DNA from: Doryteuthis pealeii
Lineage: Eukaryota > Mollusca > Cephalopoda > Myopsida > Loliginidae
Assembly: GCA_023376005.1 (NCBI GenBank)
Contig: CM042151.1
Coordinates: 81,388,199 to 81,452,198, forward strand
Direction of reading: 5' to 3'
DNA: 64,000 nucleotides
Part shown: positions 50,892-62,686 of the stretch, one piece after another
How the letters are laid out: each line of letters starts with the position of its first letter
Position numbering within the stretch: the stretch's first letter is position 1
Notes under the pieces: generated by a model
What the model was told of the DNA's origin: nothing
The model's input: only the letters and a program-made list of their open reading frames with translations
Databases searched by the model: none
Position numbers and translations under genes: made by a program

Positions 50892-53800
50892 TTAAACTAA
50901 TCTTCTGATGTAATCGATGGCTGGGTTTCATGAGTATTTTCTAAAAGAGAGACATTTTGAATTTGTGAGTTGGCTTCTGTGTTTGTGGATATTGATGCAG
51001 TGTTGTTTCTGGTAAATAATCTTCGGTTGTATTTGATTCCTGGTATTGTAAGTATTTCTATAGAAGGAGACATTTTGAATTTGTGAATTGACGTCTGTAT
51101 TTGTGGTTATTGATCCAGTGTTTGTTTCTGGTAAATAATCTTCGGTTGTATTTGATTCTGGTATTCGTAAGTATTTTGATAGAGAGAAACATTTTGATTT
51201 GTGAGTTGGCGTCTGTATTTGTGGTTATTGATCCAGTGTTTGTTTCTGGTAAATAATCTTCGTTGTATTTGATTCTGGGTATTCGTAAGTATTTCGATAG
51301 AGAGAGACATTTTGAATTTGTGAGTTGGCGTCTGTATTTGTGGTTATTGATCCAGTGTTTGTTTCTGGTAAATAATCTTCGTTGTATTTGATTCTTGGTA
51401 TTCGTAAGTATTTTGATAGAGAGAGACATTTTGAATTTGTGAGTTGGCGTCTGTATTTGTGGTTATTGATCCAGTGTTTGTTTCTGGTAAATAATCTTCG
51501 GTTGTATTTGATTCTGGTATTCGTAAGTATTTCGATAGAGAGAGACATTTTGAATTTGTGAGTTGGCGTCTGTATTTGTGGTTATTGATCCAGTGTTTGT
51601 TTCTGGTAAATAATCTTCGGTTGTATTTGATTCTGGTATTCGTAAGTATTTCGATAGAGAGACATTTTGAATTTGTGAGTTGGCGTCTGTATTTGTGGTT
51701 ATTGATCCAGTGTTTGTTTCTGGTAAATAATCTTCGGTTGTATTTGATTCTGGGTATTCGTAAGTATTTCGATAGAGAGAAACATTTTGATTTGTGAGTT
51801 GGCGTCTGTATTTGTGGTTATTGATCCAGTGTTTGTTTCTGGTAAATAATCTTCGGTTGTATTTGATTCTGGTATTCGTAAGTATTTCGATAGAGAGAGA
51901 CATTTTGAATTTGTGAGTTGGCGTCTGTATTTGTGGTTATTGATCCAGTGTTTGTTTCTGGTAAATAATCTTCGGTTGTATTTGATTCTTGGTATTCGTA
52001 AGTATTTCGATAGAGAGAGACATTTTGAATTTGTGAGTTGGCGTCTGTATTTGTGGTTATTGATCCAGTGTTTGTTTCTGGTAAATAATCTTCGGTTGTA
52101 TTTGATTCTGGTATTCGTAAGTATTTCGATAGAGAGAGACATTTTGAATTTGTGAGTTGGCGTCTGTATTTGTGGTTATTGATCCAGTGTTTGTTTCTGG
52201 TAAATAATCTTCGGTTGTATTTGATTCTGGTATTCGTAAGTATTTCGATAGAGAGAGACATTTTGAATTTGTGAGTTGGCGTCTGTATTTGTGGTTATTG
52301 ATCCAGTGTTTGTTTCTGGTAAATAATCTTCGGTTGTATTTGATTCTGGTATTCGTAAGTATTTCGATAGAGAGAGACATTTTGAATTTGTGAGTTGGCG
52401 TCTGTATTTGTGGTTATTGATCCAGTGTTTGTTTCTGGTAAATAATCTTCTGTATTTGATTCTTGGTATTCGTAAGTATTTTGATAGAGAGAACATTTTG
52501 ATTTGTGAGTTGGCGTCTGTATTTGTGGTTATTGATCCAGTGTTTGTTTCTGGTAAATAATCTTCGGTTGTATTTGATTCTGGTATTCGTAAGTATTTCG
52601 ATAGAGAGAAACATTTTGATTTGTGAGTTGGCGTCTGTATTTGTGGTTATTGATCCAGTGTTTGTTTCTGGTAAATAATCTTCGGTTGTATTTGATTCTG
52701 GTATTCGTAAGTATTTCGATAGAGAGAAACATTTTGATTTGTGAGTTGGCGTCTGTATTTGTGGTTATTGATCCAGTGTTTGTTTCTGGTAAATAATCTT
52801 CGGTTGTATTTGATTCTGGGTATTCGTAAGTATTTCGATAGAGAGAGACATTTTGAATTTGTGAGTTGGCGTCTGTATTTGTGGTTATTGATCCAGTGTT
52901 TGTTTCTGGTAAATAATCTTCGGTTGTATTTGATTCTGGGTATTCGTAAGTATTTTGATAGAGAGAAACATTTTGATTTGTGAGTTGGCGTCTGTATTTG
53001 TGGTTATTGATCCAGTGTTTGTTTCTGGTAAATAATCTTCGGTTGTATTTGATTCTGGTATTCGTAAGTATTTCGATAGAGAGAAACATTTTGATTTGTG
53101 AGTTGGCGTCTGTATTTGTGGTTATTGATCCAGTGTTTGTTTCTGGTAAATAATCTTCGGTTGTATTTGATTCTGGGTATTCGTAAGTATTTTGATAGAG
53201 AGAAACATTTTGATTTGTGAGTTGGCGTCTGTATTTGTGGTTATTGATCCAGTGTTTGTTTCTGGTAAATAATCTTCGGTTGTATTTGATTCTTGGTATT
53301 CGTAAGTATTTCGATAGAGAGAAACATTTTGATTTGTGAGTTGGCGTCTGTATTTGTGGTTATTGATCCAGTGTTTGTTTCTGGTAAATAATCTTCGTTG
53401 TATTTGATTCTTGGTATTCGTAAGTATTTTGATAGAGAGAAACATTTTGATTTGTGAGTTGGCGTCTGTATTTGTGGTTATTGATCCAGTGTTTGTTTCT
53501 GGTAAATAATCTTCGTTGTATTTGATTCTGGTATTCGTAAGTATTTCGATAGAGAGAGACATTTTGAATTTGTGAGTTGGCGTCTGTGTTGTTTATTCTT
53601 GATGTAGTGTTTGGTTTTGATGGAGAATCTTTTAATTCCTTTGATTTCTGGTATTCGCCATTATTTTCTAATAGAGTGACATTGTTTCTTTCTGATGAAC
53701 ATTCTTCTAATGTATTCGATTGCTGGAATTCAGGCCTTACAACAAAACTTTCGTTGTTTTCCGTACATATATACTGCCTCTCTCCTCTATGTATGCGTTT

Positions 53801-54282
53801 ATGACTTCTTAAATTGGAAGAATATCTAAAGGCTTTTGGACAATGGTCACATTTGAATGGCTTCTCTCCTGTATGTATCCGTTCATGTCTTGTGAAATTG
53901 TATTTACCAGAAAACGTTTTGTTACATATCTCACATCTAAATGGCCTCTCCTGAATGTATTTGTTGTATATGTTTTGTTAAAGTAATTTTATGAGAAAAT
54001 CTTTTGTCACATAACTCACATGGAAATGGTTTCTCCCCAGTATGTGTGCGTTGATGTGTTCTTAAATTACCTTTCTTAGAAAATCTTTTGTCACATAACT
54101 TACATGGAAATGGTTTCTCCCCAGTATGTGTGCGTTGATGAATTTTCAGGTTGTGTTTCCCCAAAACCTTTGCCACATATCTCACATGTAAATGGTTTCT
54201 CTTCTCTATGACTGCGCATATGTTCTATTAAATGTGATTCAATTGCAAAAGCTTTCTTACATATCGAACATTGAATTGCCAT
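50892..54282 (-). pseudogene. C2H2 zinc-finger gene copy A'', frame-disrupted
   Basis: ATG at 54282 gives an intact finger 1 (MAIQCSICKKAF ... HMRSH) and the start of finger 2 (CEICGKGF). Relative to A' two bases are missing at about 54160 (ggttttgggg against ggttttggttgg), throwing finger 2 out of frame. Fingers 3 and 4 are read in a second frame (54185-53937). Another 2-base loss at about 53947 (aggagaggcc against aggagagagacc) moves fingers 5 and 6 to a third frame. The Ser/Asn linker and minisatellite tail follow. The homologous stop after EDYLV-like sequence is at 50894-50892. Six fingers in the intact design. The losses are in G/GA runs, so they may be consensus errors. Confidence 0.75.
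50985..53590 (-). repeat. 118-119 bp coding minisatellite, copy A''
   Basis: About 22 units, mean spacing close to 119 bp, the cleanest of the three arrays. Runs of identical units occur (51430-52440 region). Distal units keep older variants (gaattgacgtctg, tctatagaaggagac). Frames alternate between the acidic and basic modules until the third, stopping frame is reached. Confidence 0.95.
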
Positions 54283-55189
54283 ATTTCCTATAAATTATCC
54301 TATGTGAAGTTTTTAAGTTTCCTTTAAAATTGAAATTTACTTACATTCATCGAATTTGAACTCCTGTGTGTGTATTCAATCTGTTAATGATGAATTTGTG
54401 GAATTATGAATATGTCCAGTAAATTAAAACCTGTGACGTCTTATAAGACTTCTCTATATTTTTCTGTAATAATTCCACTTGTACCGTCTAACCCAATGTT
54501 ATATATTCTGCAATACAGTCTTTACGTATGTCAAATACACTGTCAATGAAAATCAGCAAATTATATTCCAAGATGTAACATACAGGATCCTTTATAGTGA
54601 AGCAACACGTGATATATATTTCCTCGGTGAAGAATCTGCAATCAAACAAATAAGGAAATTAAAAGATGGATACATTATTTTGAATTATTTGGGAAAACAA
54701 TAAATATTGTTCCAAAAAACAAATTATCTTTCATTCTTTATAATAAGATGATACGCTATATTTACATATATCAGCTTTTTTAAAAATATCAATCCATGTT
54801 TGTGACCCCTATTGTGTTAGGTCTCCAATTACTTTAAGATGAACATGCAATAAAACGCATTGAATACTCAGCTCCCTTGTCCTTCTTCTTTTCTAATGAC
54901 ATACTAAATGTCAAACTGTGATATATTATAATTTGTCACACTGACTAATGTGAGACCAAATAATATATCAAATATATATATCATAACCTAACCATGAATC
55001 CATACTTATGGTAGTTTCGTAGCTCTACTGCGGTAGCTCTCCGGCGAAGCAGACATCATCTCCTTCAAGATGACCATGCAATAAAACAAGTTGTATACCC
55101 AACTCCTTGTTATTCCTCTTTTAAAATATTGAAATACCTAACATATCATGATGGCAGCTGTTTACTAACAAAATGCTACAATAGATGAG
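54283..55189 (-). other. 5' flank of ZNF copy A''
   Basis: Clean version of the A-type flank: GTAAGT donor-like site near 54340 (minus strand), TGACGTC near 54434, the promoter block, and the two short dispersed blocks near 54830 and 55065. It runs straight into DR copy 3. Confidence 0.7.
54590..54611 (-). promoter_or_regulatory. conserved E-box plus TATA block of copy A''
   Basis: CACGTG at 54611-54606 and TATAAAG at 54596-54590, about 310 bp before the ATG at 54282. Confidence 0.55.
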
Positions 55190-55500
55190 ACCCTAACATG
55201 TACTACCACTCTGGGTCAGAGTGGACCAGGGAGCAATGGTGATGAAAGGGTGTTCTACATTCCTCAAAACTCCAAAACTGGAACCTCACCATCAGTTTAA
55301 CGTCATTCCCAGGACATGAAGACTATCAGACACCGCATTCTATCACCAATATGATAAAAAGGGTTCGGGCTTGCCATAAGGGCAATCGGATTGGGGCAAT
55401 CATATAGATGCTAGGGCTTGACGTGACCAGCCGATTGATCGAGGGGGCGTCTCCGACCGCCTCTCCGTCTGTTTGTCTCTCAATAACAAACAAACGCAAA
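55190..55500 (+). repeat. GC-rich dispersed repeat DR, copy 3
   Basis: Starts 'gagaccctaacatgtacta', keeps the GQSGPGSNGDE and IPQNSKTGTSPS frame and ends after ctccgaccgcctctccgtct. Very close to 63595-63885. Confidence 0.7.
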
Positions 55501-55544
55501 AAGTTTATTTCTTTGTCTTTCTGTCTCTATCTCCGTACTTTCTT

Positions 55545-56390
55545 TAGATTTTCCTAATAACAAATGGAATATATAAGTTTCCGTTATCCGGATAAATCTT
55601 CATTTCCATAAACTGGTAATGTCACTTGTCTCTCGAGTCTTGTATTTTCTTTATCAATGAGACTTGGAGTCATCGAGTAAGTTTGGTCGTTTGTTCTATA
55701 TTCAAGTGATATTTTTCCATCGTTTCTTATTTGGATTATTTGATCTTTCTTCATTCATTCTTCTTTCTTTCATTCGTTCTATCTTTCTTCTTTGCTTTTT
55801 TATCCCTTTTTCTTATTCTATAATTGTTCCTATTTCTTTCTTTTCTTTCTTTCTTCTTCTTCCATTCATCTATCTTTCTTTGCTTTTTATCCCTTTTTCT
55901 TACTCTATAAATGTCCATGTTCTTTACTTTCTTTCTTCCATTCATTCTATTTCTTTGCTTTTTATCCCTTTTTTCGTTCTTATAATTGTCCTATTTCTTT
56001 TTGTTTTTCCTTTCTTCACTTATCATCATCTAACTCATCTTTCTTTACTTTCTTCGATTTCATTCCCATGACCTACCCTTGCCTTCTTTCTTTCCTTCTT
56101 TCTTTCCTTCTTTTTTTTTCTTTATTTCACTTCATCCCCATCTTTGTATTTTTTCTTTTTTTCTTTGTTTTAATTCCCATCATCCTCTTTTTCCTTCTTC
56201 TTTCATTCTTTACTTTCAATTGTTTTATTTCTTTATTTATTTATTTCACTTCATCACCATCTTTTCCTTCTATGTCTTTGATTTCATTCCATCCCACCCT
56301 TTCCTTCTTTCTTTCCTCTCTCTTTCTTTTTTCTTTCATTTAATCTCAATTTCTTCTTCTTTCTCTCACTTCGTTTTGCATTATGAATTG
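55545..56390. repeat. tail-module end plus pyrimidine tract, first copy
   Basis: 55545-55740 is a minus-strand TLPVYGNEDLSG module end. From 55740 a T/C-rich tract (ttctttctttc type, broken by ccatcttt and atttcattcc) runs to about 56385. It parallels 60020-60885 with many single-base differences. Long low-complexity frames here (Phe/Ser/Leu-rich) are composition artefacts. Confidence 0.8.
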
Positions 56391-57525
56391 CTATCTGTGA
56401 TATCTAAGGGAGAGACGTTTGTATTGTGAGTTGACATCTGTGTTTGTGATTGTTGATCTATGTTTTGGTTAAACTAAATAATCTTCTATGTAATATGTCT
56501 GGGTTTCATAAGTATTTTCTAAAGAAAGGACATTTTGAATTGTGAGTTGGTGTCTGTGTTGTATTATTGATCCAGTGTTTGTTTCTGGTAAATAATTCTG
56601 TTGTATTTGATTCTGGTATTCGTAAGTATTTCTATAGAGAAAGACATTTTGAATTTGTGAATTGGCTCTGTTTGTGGTTATTGTCCAGTGTTTGTTTCTG
56701 GTAAATAATCTTCGTTGTTATTGATTCTGGGTATTCGTAGTATTCTATAGAGAGAGACATTTTGAATTGTAGTTGCATCTGTTTTTTGGTTATTGGTCCA
56801 ATGTTTGTTTCTGGTAAATAATTTTCTGTTGTATAATTCCTGATATCGGTAAGTATTCTAATAGGAGACTCATTCTGAATTTGTGAATTGTGTCTATGTT
56901 TGTGATGTTGATCTAATGCTGGCTTTTGATAAATATTTTTCTATTGTATTCGATTGCTGGTATTCGTGAGTATTTCTAACGGATGGAAATTTGGGTTCAC
57001 AGAATGATGAGTTTTAAGACTAAATGAAGATTAAATTCCGATTGTTCTTGTCGTTCTTCATTCATATTTGTCAATGGACTATTGAGACTTTTACTTTCCT
57101 CATTTATTCGACTTGTATTCATTGAGAGATTTTGTTGGCATGTTCTATATTGAAGTGATGCTTCATCAATCATTTCTATTATTTTTGTTATTTGATCTGT
57201 GCCAGGGAAATACTTCCATAATTTGAAATAACATATTTTCAGTTTGTGAAAAACCTGATGCTTCTTCAATCTGTGGAAAAAGCTCAAGAAATCATCTGCA
57301 ATTGGAATGTTTTTTCTAATCCCGGAAAAACATTTGAGAAACTTTCTTCGTTCTGTGTCCCTGAACTGGTGAAGTATTGGTCATTAGTATTTCCTAAAGG
57401 AGAGACTTGTTGTAATTGTGAATTAACAACTGTCTTTGTGATTGTTGATCTAGTGTTTAGTTCTGATAAATAATATTCTAATGTCTTGGATTTCTGGTAT
57501 TCGAATAATTTTCTAAGGAAACGCC
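56390..57525 (-). pseudogene. truncated ZNF copy C' (tail only)
   Basis: Minus-strand tail homologous to C from FEYQKSKTLEYYLSELN (57510) through QLQQVSPLGNTND, the IEEASGF site, SLQYRTCQQNLSMNTS and the diverged NTYEY modules to about 56400. The break is at about 57524, so the fingers, start and promoter are absent. Many single-base losses between 56400 and 57000. At 57247-57256 it keeps five A's where C has six, the length that leaves the tail in frame. A partial tandem duplicate of C. Confidence 0.8.
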
Positions 57526-58150
57526 AATTCATTTAAAAATTATGAATATTCTGATGTTAAGTTTAAAATGTTATATTTTTATATTCTAGAAATGAATATC
57601 TATTTAATGCAAACCTTATTTTAGTCAAACAAAGTATAAGTTTTGAAGAAAAACTCAATTGAAAATTTAGCCCCCCCCCACACACAAACACACACCTTTT
57701 AACCAGAAAAAATATCGATGTATGATTTTTTTTCTTTTATAAGATTATAGCCAATTAAATAATTATCGAAATGAATGAAAAAGAAATATCAAAAAAAATA
57801 TTTATTTATTTTGTTTACATTTTATTTTCCGACTTTCAGTACTTTTTTTTTCTATTCACAACTTCGGTCTTTTATCTTTTCATTTATACTGTAATTAGTA
57901 TCAAACTTTGACCAACTCGACGAGATTTTACACCCCCCAAATAAGGGAGGAGTCAAAATTAAGTGAGCTGAAAAAAATCGGAAAGTGTTGAAATAAAATA
58001 ACTAATGCATTATAAAGTTCATTCATTGATAAATCCACACTGAAAATTTCATTAAAATCCGATAATTCCCTGATTTTTGGTAAATTATTTTCAGTAGGGG
58101 AGGGGGGCTAAATTCATTTTGTCAAAAACAATTTAGGTCAATTTGGGGAA
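57526..58150. mobile_element. foldback element FB-1, partial copy
   Basis: Matches 47985-48350 and 48960-49030 (aattcatttaaaaattatg, then aatgcattataaagttcatt), but without the internal DR. It ends at a G-rich run before the satellite. Confidence 0.5.
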
Positions 58151-58159
58151 TGGGGGGGG

Positions 58160-59105
58160 GCTTAAATATATCAATATCATTATTTATTCATTCCATACCG
58201 TCAATCCCCTAATATTACATCTTAATAAACCAAGCTTAAATATATCAATATCATTATTTTTCATTCCATACCGTCAATCCCCATAATATTACATCTTAAT
58301 AAACAAGCTTAAATATATCAATATCATTATTTATTCATTCCATACCGTCAATCCCCGTAATATTACATCTTAATAAACCAAGCTTAAATATATCAATATC
58401 ATTATTTATTCAGTCCATACCGTCAATCCCTATAATATTACATTAATAGACCAAGCTTAAATATATCAATATCATTATTTATTCATTCCATACCGTCAAT
58501 CCCCATAATATTACATCTTAATAAACCAAGCTTAAATATATCAATATCATTATTTATCATTCCATACCGTCAATCCCATAATATTACATCTTAATAAACC
58601 AAGCTTAAATATATCAATATCATTATTTATTCCACCAAGCTTAAAATATCAATATCATTATTTACATATATAATAAACCAAGCTTAAATATATCAATATC
58701 ATTATTATTCATTCCATATCGTCAATCCCCATAATAATCTTAATAAACCAAGCTTAAATATATCAATATCTTATTCAATATCGTCAATCTCCATAATATT
58801 ACATCTTAATAAACCAAGCTTAAATCATCAAATCATTATTGTTCATTCCATACCGTCAATCCCCATAATATTACATCTTAATAAACCAAGCTTAAATATA
58901 TCAATATCATTATTTATTCATTCCATACCGTCAATCCCCATAATATTACATCTTAATAAACCAAGCTTAAATATATCAATATCATTATTTATTCATTCCA
59001 TACCGTCAATCCCCATAATATTACATCTTAATAATCCAAGCTTAAATATATCAATATCATTATTTATTCATTCCATACCGTCAATCCACATAATATTACA
59101 TCTAA
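58160..59105. repeat. 75-bp satellite array
   Basis: About 12-13 tandem units of roughly 75 bp, each with AAGCTT, 'aatatatcaatatcattatt', 'ccataccgtcaatcccc' and 'ataatattacatcttaata'. Units near 58600-58800 are shortened and rearranged; the flanks are regular. No coding potential. It sits where the mirror-related block (48345-49040) has the DR repeat. Confidence 0.97.
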
Positions 59106-60010
59106 CACGTGAACTTGAGTTTTGGTAATATCCTCAGGTCAGTTCTTAATAGATATTCAATTATTTTTTTTAAAGAAGAAATTAAATCAGAGAAGCATAA
59201 AAAATAATAAATAAAGAGGGAGCAATTAATTTTAGAATAGAGAAAATGTCAAAATACATTACATGAGGATTTAGTAATTTTAAAATATTATATTTTATAA
59301 TTAGATTATATTGAAGCATAATTTTCTGGTTTTTTAATCTTCTTTACTTTGCTGGTGGGTTTAAAAAGAATTTTGGGACGCATTAAAAGTAAAAGAAAGA
59401 AATGAAAAGAAAACGTGAGGTAGATTTTAAGGTAGATCAATTTTCAAGCGCGTTTTTTTTTATTAAAAGAGAAGAAAATTAAAATCACATGAATCAAAAT
59501 AATAAAAAAATGAATACAAAAAATACATTTTAAAGGAAGAAAATAAAAATTATGGAAAAGGAATTTCAATAAAAGAAGGACATGTGACGAAAATAATTAA
59601 ACCTCGTAGGCAAATGAAATTACATTTGAGATATTTCGTTGAAATTAAAAATTCGTTTCAATCGGATTTTTAAAAATTTGTCCAAAGATTTCTTGTTCAT
59701 TCATAGAAAATTAGATTCCCAAGAACTATATTGAACAGGTAAAATAAAAATGCAAAAAAAAACTATGGTTGTTTAATCCATGGAATTTCCTCATATACAC
59801 GATCTTCAATCGATTGTTGATAAAAAGAAATCAAGAAACTATTTACAAAAAAAAATAATTAAAATTTTGCTAAAAATCTTGTGAGAAGTCTCGAACTATG
59901 ATACAAAAATATTTTTTCTTTCAAATTTCGTTTGAAAAAAATCTTGTCAGAAGTATATTTTTTAAATCAAAATTTTGCTAAATATCTTGTGAGAATTATA
60001 GAACTATAAT
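59106..60010. other. AT-rich spacer
   Basis: From about 59280 a close copy of 49060-49800 (agattatattgaagcataat ... ggatttttaaaaatttgtcc). No gene seen. Confidence 0.6.
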
Positions 60011-60322
60011 AGAAAAATATATTTTCTTTAGATTTTCCTAATAACAAATAGGAATATATAAGTTTCCGATTATCCGGATAAATCTTCATTTCCATAAACT
60101 GGTAATGTCACTTGTCTCTCGAGTCTTGTATTTTCTTTATCAATGAGACTTGGAGTCATCGAGTAAGTTTGGTCGTTTGTTCTATATTCAAGTGATATTT
60201 TTCCATCGTTTCTTATTTGGATTATTTGATCTTTCTTTCATTCATTCTTTCTTTCTTTCATTCGTTCTATCTTTCTTTCTTTGCTTTTTTTATCCCTTTT
60301 TCTTTATCTATAATTGTTCCTA

Positions 60323-60357
<35 letters not shown>

Positions 60358-60890
60358 CATTCTATCTTTCTTTGCTTTTTATCCCTTTTTCTTACTCTAT
60401 AAATGTCCATGTTTCTTACTTTCTTTCTTCCATTCATTCTATCTTTCTTTGCTTTTTATCCCTTTTTTCTTCTCTATAATTGTCCATATTTCTTTTTGTT
60501 TTCCTTTCTTTCACTTATCATCATCTAACTCATCTTTCTTTACTTTCTTCGATTTCATTCCCATGACCTACCCTTGCCTTCTTTCTTTTTCTTTCTTCTT
60601 CTTTTTTTCTTTATTTCACTTCATCCCCATCTTTGTATTTTTTCTTTTTTTCTTTGTTTTAATTCCCATCATCCTCTTTTTCCTTCTTTCTTTCATTCTT
60701 ACTTTCAATTTGTTTTTATTTCTTTATTTATTTATTTCACTTCATCACCATCTTTTCCTTCTATGTCTTTGATTTCATTCCCATCACCCACCCTTTCCTT
60801 CTTTCTTTCCTCTCTCTTTCTTTTTTTCTTTCATTTAATCTCAATTTCTTCTTCTTTCTCTCACTTCGTTTTGCATTTATGAATTGCTAT
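60011..60890. repeat. tail-module end plus pyrimidine tract, second copy
   Basis: 60060-60235 holds a minus-strand GNEDLSG module end. 60235-60885 is a T/C-rich tract with regular (TTTC)n stretches (60325-60352), a fuller copy of 55740-56385. The Phe/Ser/Leu frames read from it are not credible proteins. Confidence 0.8.
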
Positions 60891-60966
60891 CTGTGATATC
60901 TAAGGGAGAGACGTTTTGTATTTGTGAGTTGACATCTGTGTTTGTGATTGTTGATCTATTCTTTGG

Positions 60967-62686
60967 TTAAACTAAATAATCTTCTAATGTAATAGATGTC
61001 TGGGTTTCATAAGTATTTTCTAAAAGAAAGACATTTTGAATTTGTGAGTTGGTGTCTGTGCTTGTCATTATTGGTCCAGTGTTTGTTTCTGGTAAATAAT
61101 CGTCTGTTGTATTTGATTCCTGGTATCGGTAAGTATTTCTATAGAGAAAGACATTTTGAATTTGTGAATTGGCATCTGTGTTTGTGGTTATTGGTCCAAT
61201 GTTTGTTTCTGGTAAATAATCTTCCGTTTTATTCGATTCTGGGTATTCGTAAGTATTTCGATAGAGAGAGACATTTTGAATTTGTAAGTTTGCATCTGTT
61301 CTTTTGGTTATTGGTCCAATGTTTGTTTCTGGTAAATAATTTTCTGTTGTATTCAATTCCTGATATCGGTAAGTATTTCTAAATAGGGACTCATTCTGAA
61401 TTTGTGAATTTGTGTCTATGTTTGTGATTGTTGATCTAATGCTGGCTTTTGATAAATATTTTTCTATTGTATTCGATTGCTGGTATTCGTGAGTATTTTC
61501 TAACGGATGGAAATTTGGGTTCACAGAATGATGAGTTTTAAGACTAAATTGAAGATTAAATTCCGATTGTTCTTGTCGTTCTTCATTCATATTTGTCAAT
61601 GGACTATTGAGACTTTTACTTTCCTCATTTATTCGACTTGTATTCATTGAGAGATTTTGTTGGCATGTTCTATATTGAAGTGATGCTTCATCAATCATTT
61701 CTATTATTTTTGTTATTTGATCTGTGCCAGGGGAAATACTTCCATAATTTGTAAATAACATATTTTCAGTTTGTGAAAAAACCTGATGCTTCTTCAATCT
61801 GTGGAAAAAGCTCCAAGAAATCATCTGCAATTGGAATGTTTGTTTCTAATCCCGGAAAAACATTTGAGAAACTTTCTTCGTTCTGTGTCCCTGAACTGGT
61901 GAAGTATTGGTCGTTAGTATTTCCTAAAGGAGAGACTTGTTGTAATTGTGAATTAACAACTGTCTTTGTGATTGTTGATCTAGTGTTTAGTTCTGATAAA
62001 TAATATTCTAATGTCTTGGATTTCTGGTATTCGAATATATTTTCTAAAGGAAACGCATTTTGAATTTGTGAATTGGCATTTGAGTTTCTCATTGTTGATC
62101 TAGTGTTTGGTTCTGATAAATAATCTTTTAACTCCTTTGATTTCTGGTATTCACCATTATTTTCTAAGAGAGGGACATTGTTTCCTTCTGATGAACATTC
62201 TTCTAATGTATTCGGTTGCTGGAATTCAGGCCTTACAAAACTTTCGCTGCTTTCCTTATATATATTCTCTCCTGTATGTTTCCATTTATGATATCTTAAT
62301 GGGGAAGAATTTCTAAAGGCTTTGTGGCATTTGTCACATTTGAATGGCTTCTCTCCTGTATGTGTTCGTTGATGACACATCAAACTGTATTTCCGAGAAA
62401 ACGTTTTGTCACATATCTCACATCTAAATGGTCTTTCCCCTGTATGTATGCGTTGATGTCTTGTCAAATCCCTTTGTTGGGAAAATCCTTTGTCACATAA
62501 CATACATGGAAATTGTTTCTCCCCAGTATGTATGCGTAGATGAGGTTTCAGGTTGTATTTGTTAGCAAAACGTTTTCCACATATCTCACATGTAAATGGC
62601 TTCTCTTCTTTATGATCGCACATATGTTCTATTAAGTGTGATTCAATTGCAAAACATCTCTTATATATAGAGCAGTGAATTGCCAT
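60967..62686 (-). CDS. C2H2 zinc-finger gene copy C (one frameshift)
   Basis: The best-kept gene with the full architecture. ATG at 62686; five finger units. Finger 1 (CSIYKRCF) has Tyr for its second Cys and is probably non-functional; CEICGKRF, CMLCDKGF, CEICDKTF and CDKCHKAF are complete, with TGEKPF-type linkers. A Glu/Ser/Asn-rich middle (EFQQPNTLEECSSEG, DYLSEPNTRSTM, LELFPQIEEASGF) reaches a stop at 61766-61768. A second frame overlapping from 61830 continues the homologous tail (QTENMLFTNYGSISPGTDQ) to a stop at 60967-60969 after EDYLV. The break is one extra base in an A-run at 61775-61780. The tail ends in about five diverged 40-residue NTYEY/EDYLPETN modules, each a multiple of three. 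Intact length would be about 570 residues. Regulation: promoter at 62992-63013. Confidence 0.85.
61010..61500 (-). repeat. in-frame 120-bp tail modules of copy C
   Basis: About four full modules plus a partial one, 120 bp each, encoding NTYRYQES, NTYEYPES, EDYLPETNIGP and TDANSQIQN variants. They differ from each other at many positions, unlike the homogenised arrays of A-type copies. They look like the unexpanded, older state. Confidence 0.85.

Larger units (their letters stand above)
32557..55152 (-). repeat. right arm of giant inverted duplication
   Basis: Reverse-complement counterpart of 4284-29328. It lacks the left-arm segment 21230-23625: at about 38367-38380 'atataaaag' is followed directly by 'cctgtgagaagtatcg'. 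It ends at 55152, after which the dispersed repeat continues, while the left arm turns into copy A. Confidence 0.95.

Noticed and set aside
51558..53000. Hydrophobic plus-strand frames in the array (SWRLYLWLLIQC type), resembling membrane segments
   Set aside because: Antisense of the ZNF tail repeat; the hydrophobicity is a by-product of the complement of Asn/Lys/Thr codons.
55664..56429. Phe/Ser/Leu-rich frames of up to 183 codons at 55664-56429 and 60150-60882
   Set aside because: Translations of a T/C-rich low-complexity tract; no start context or conserved domain, and frames differ between the two copies.
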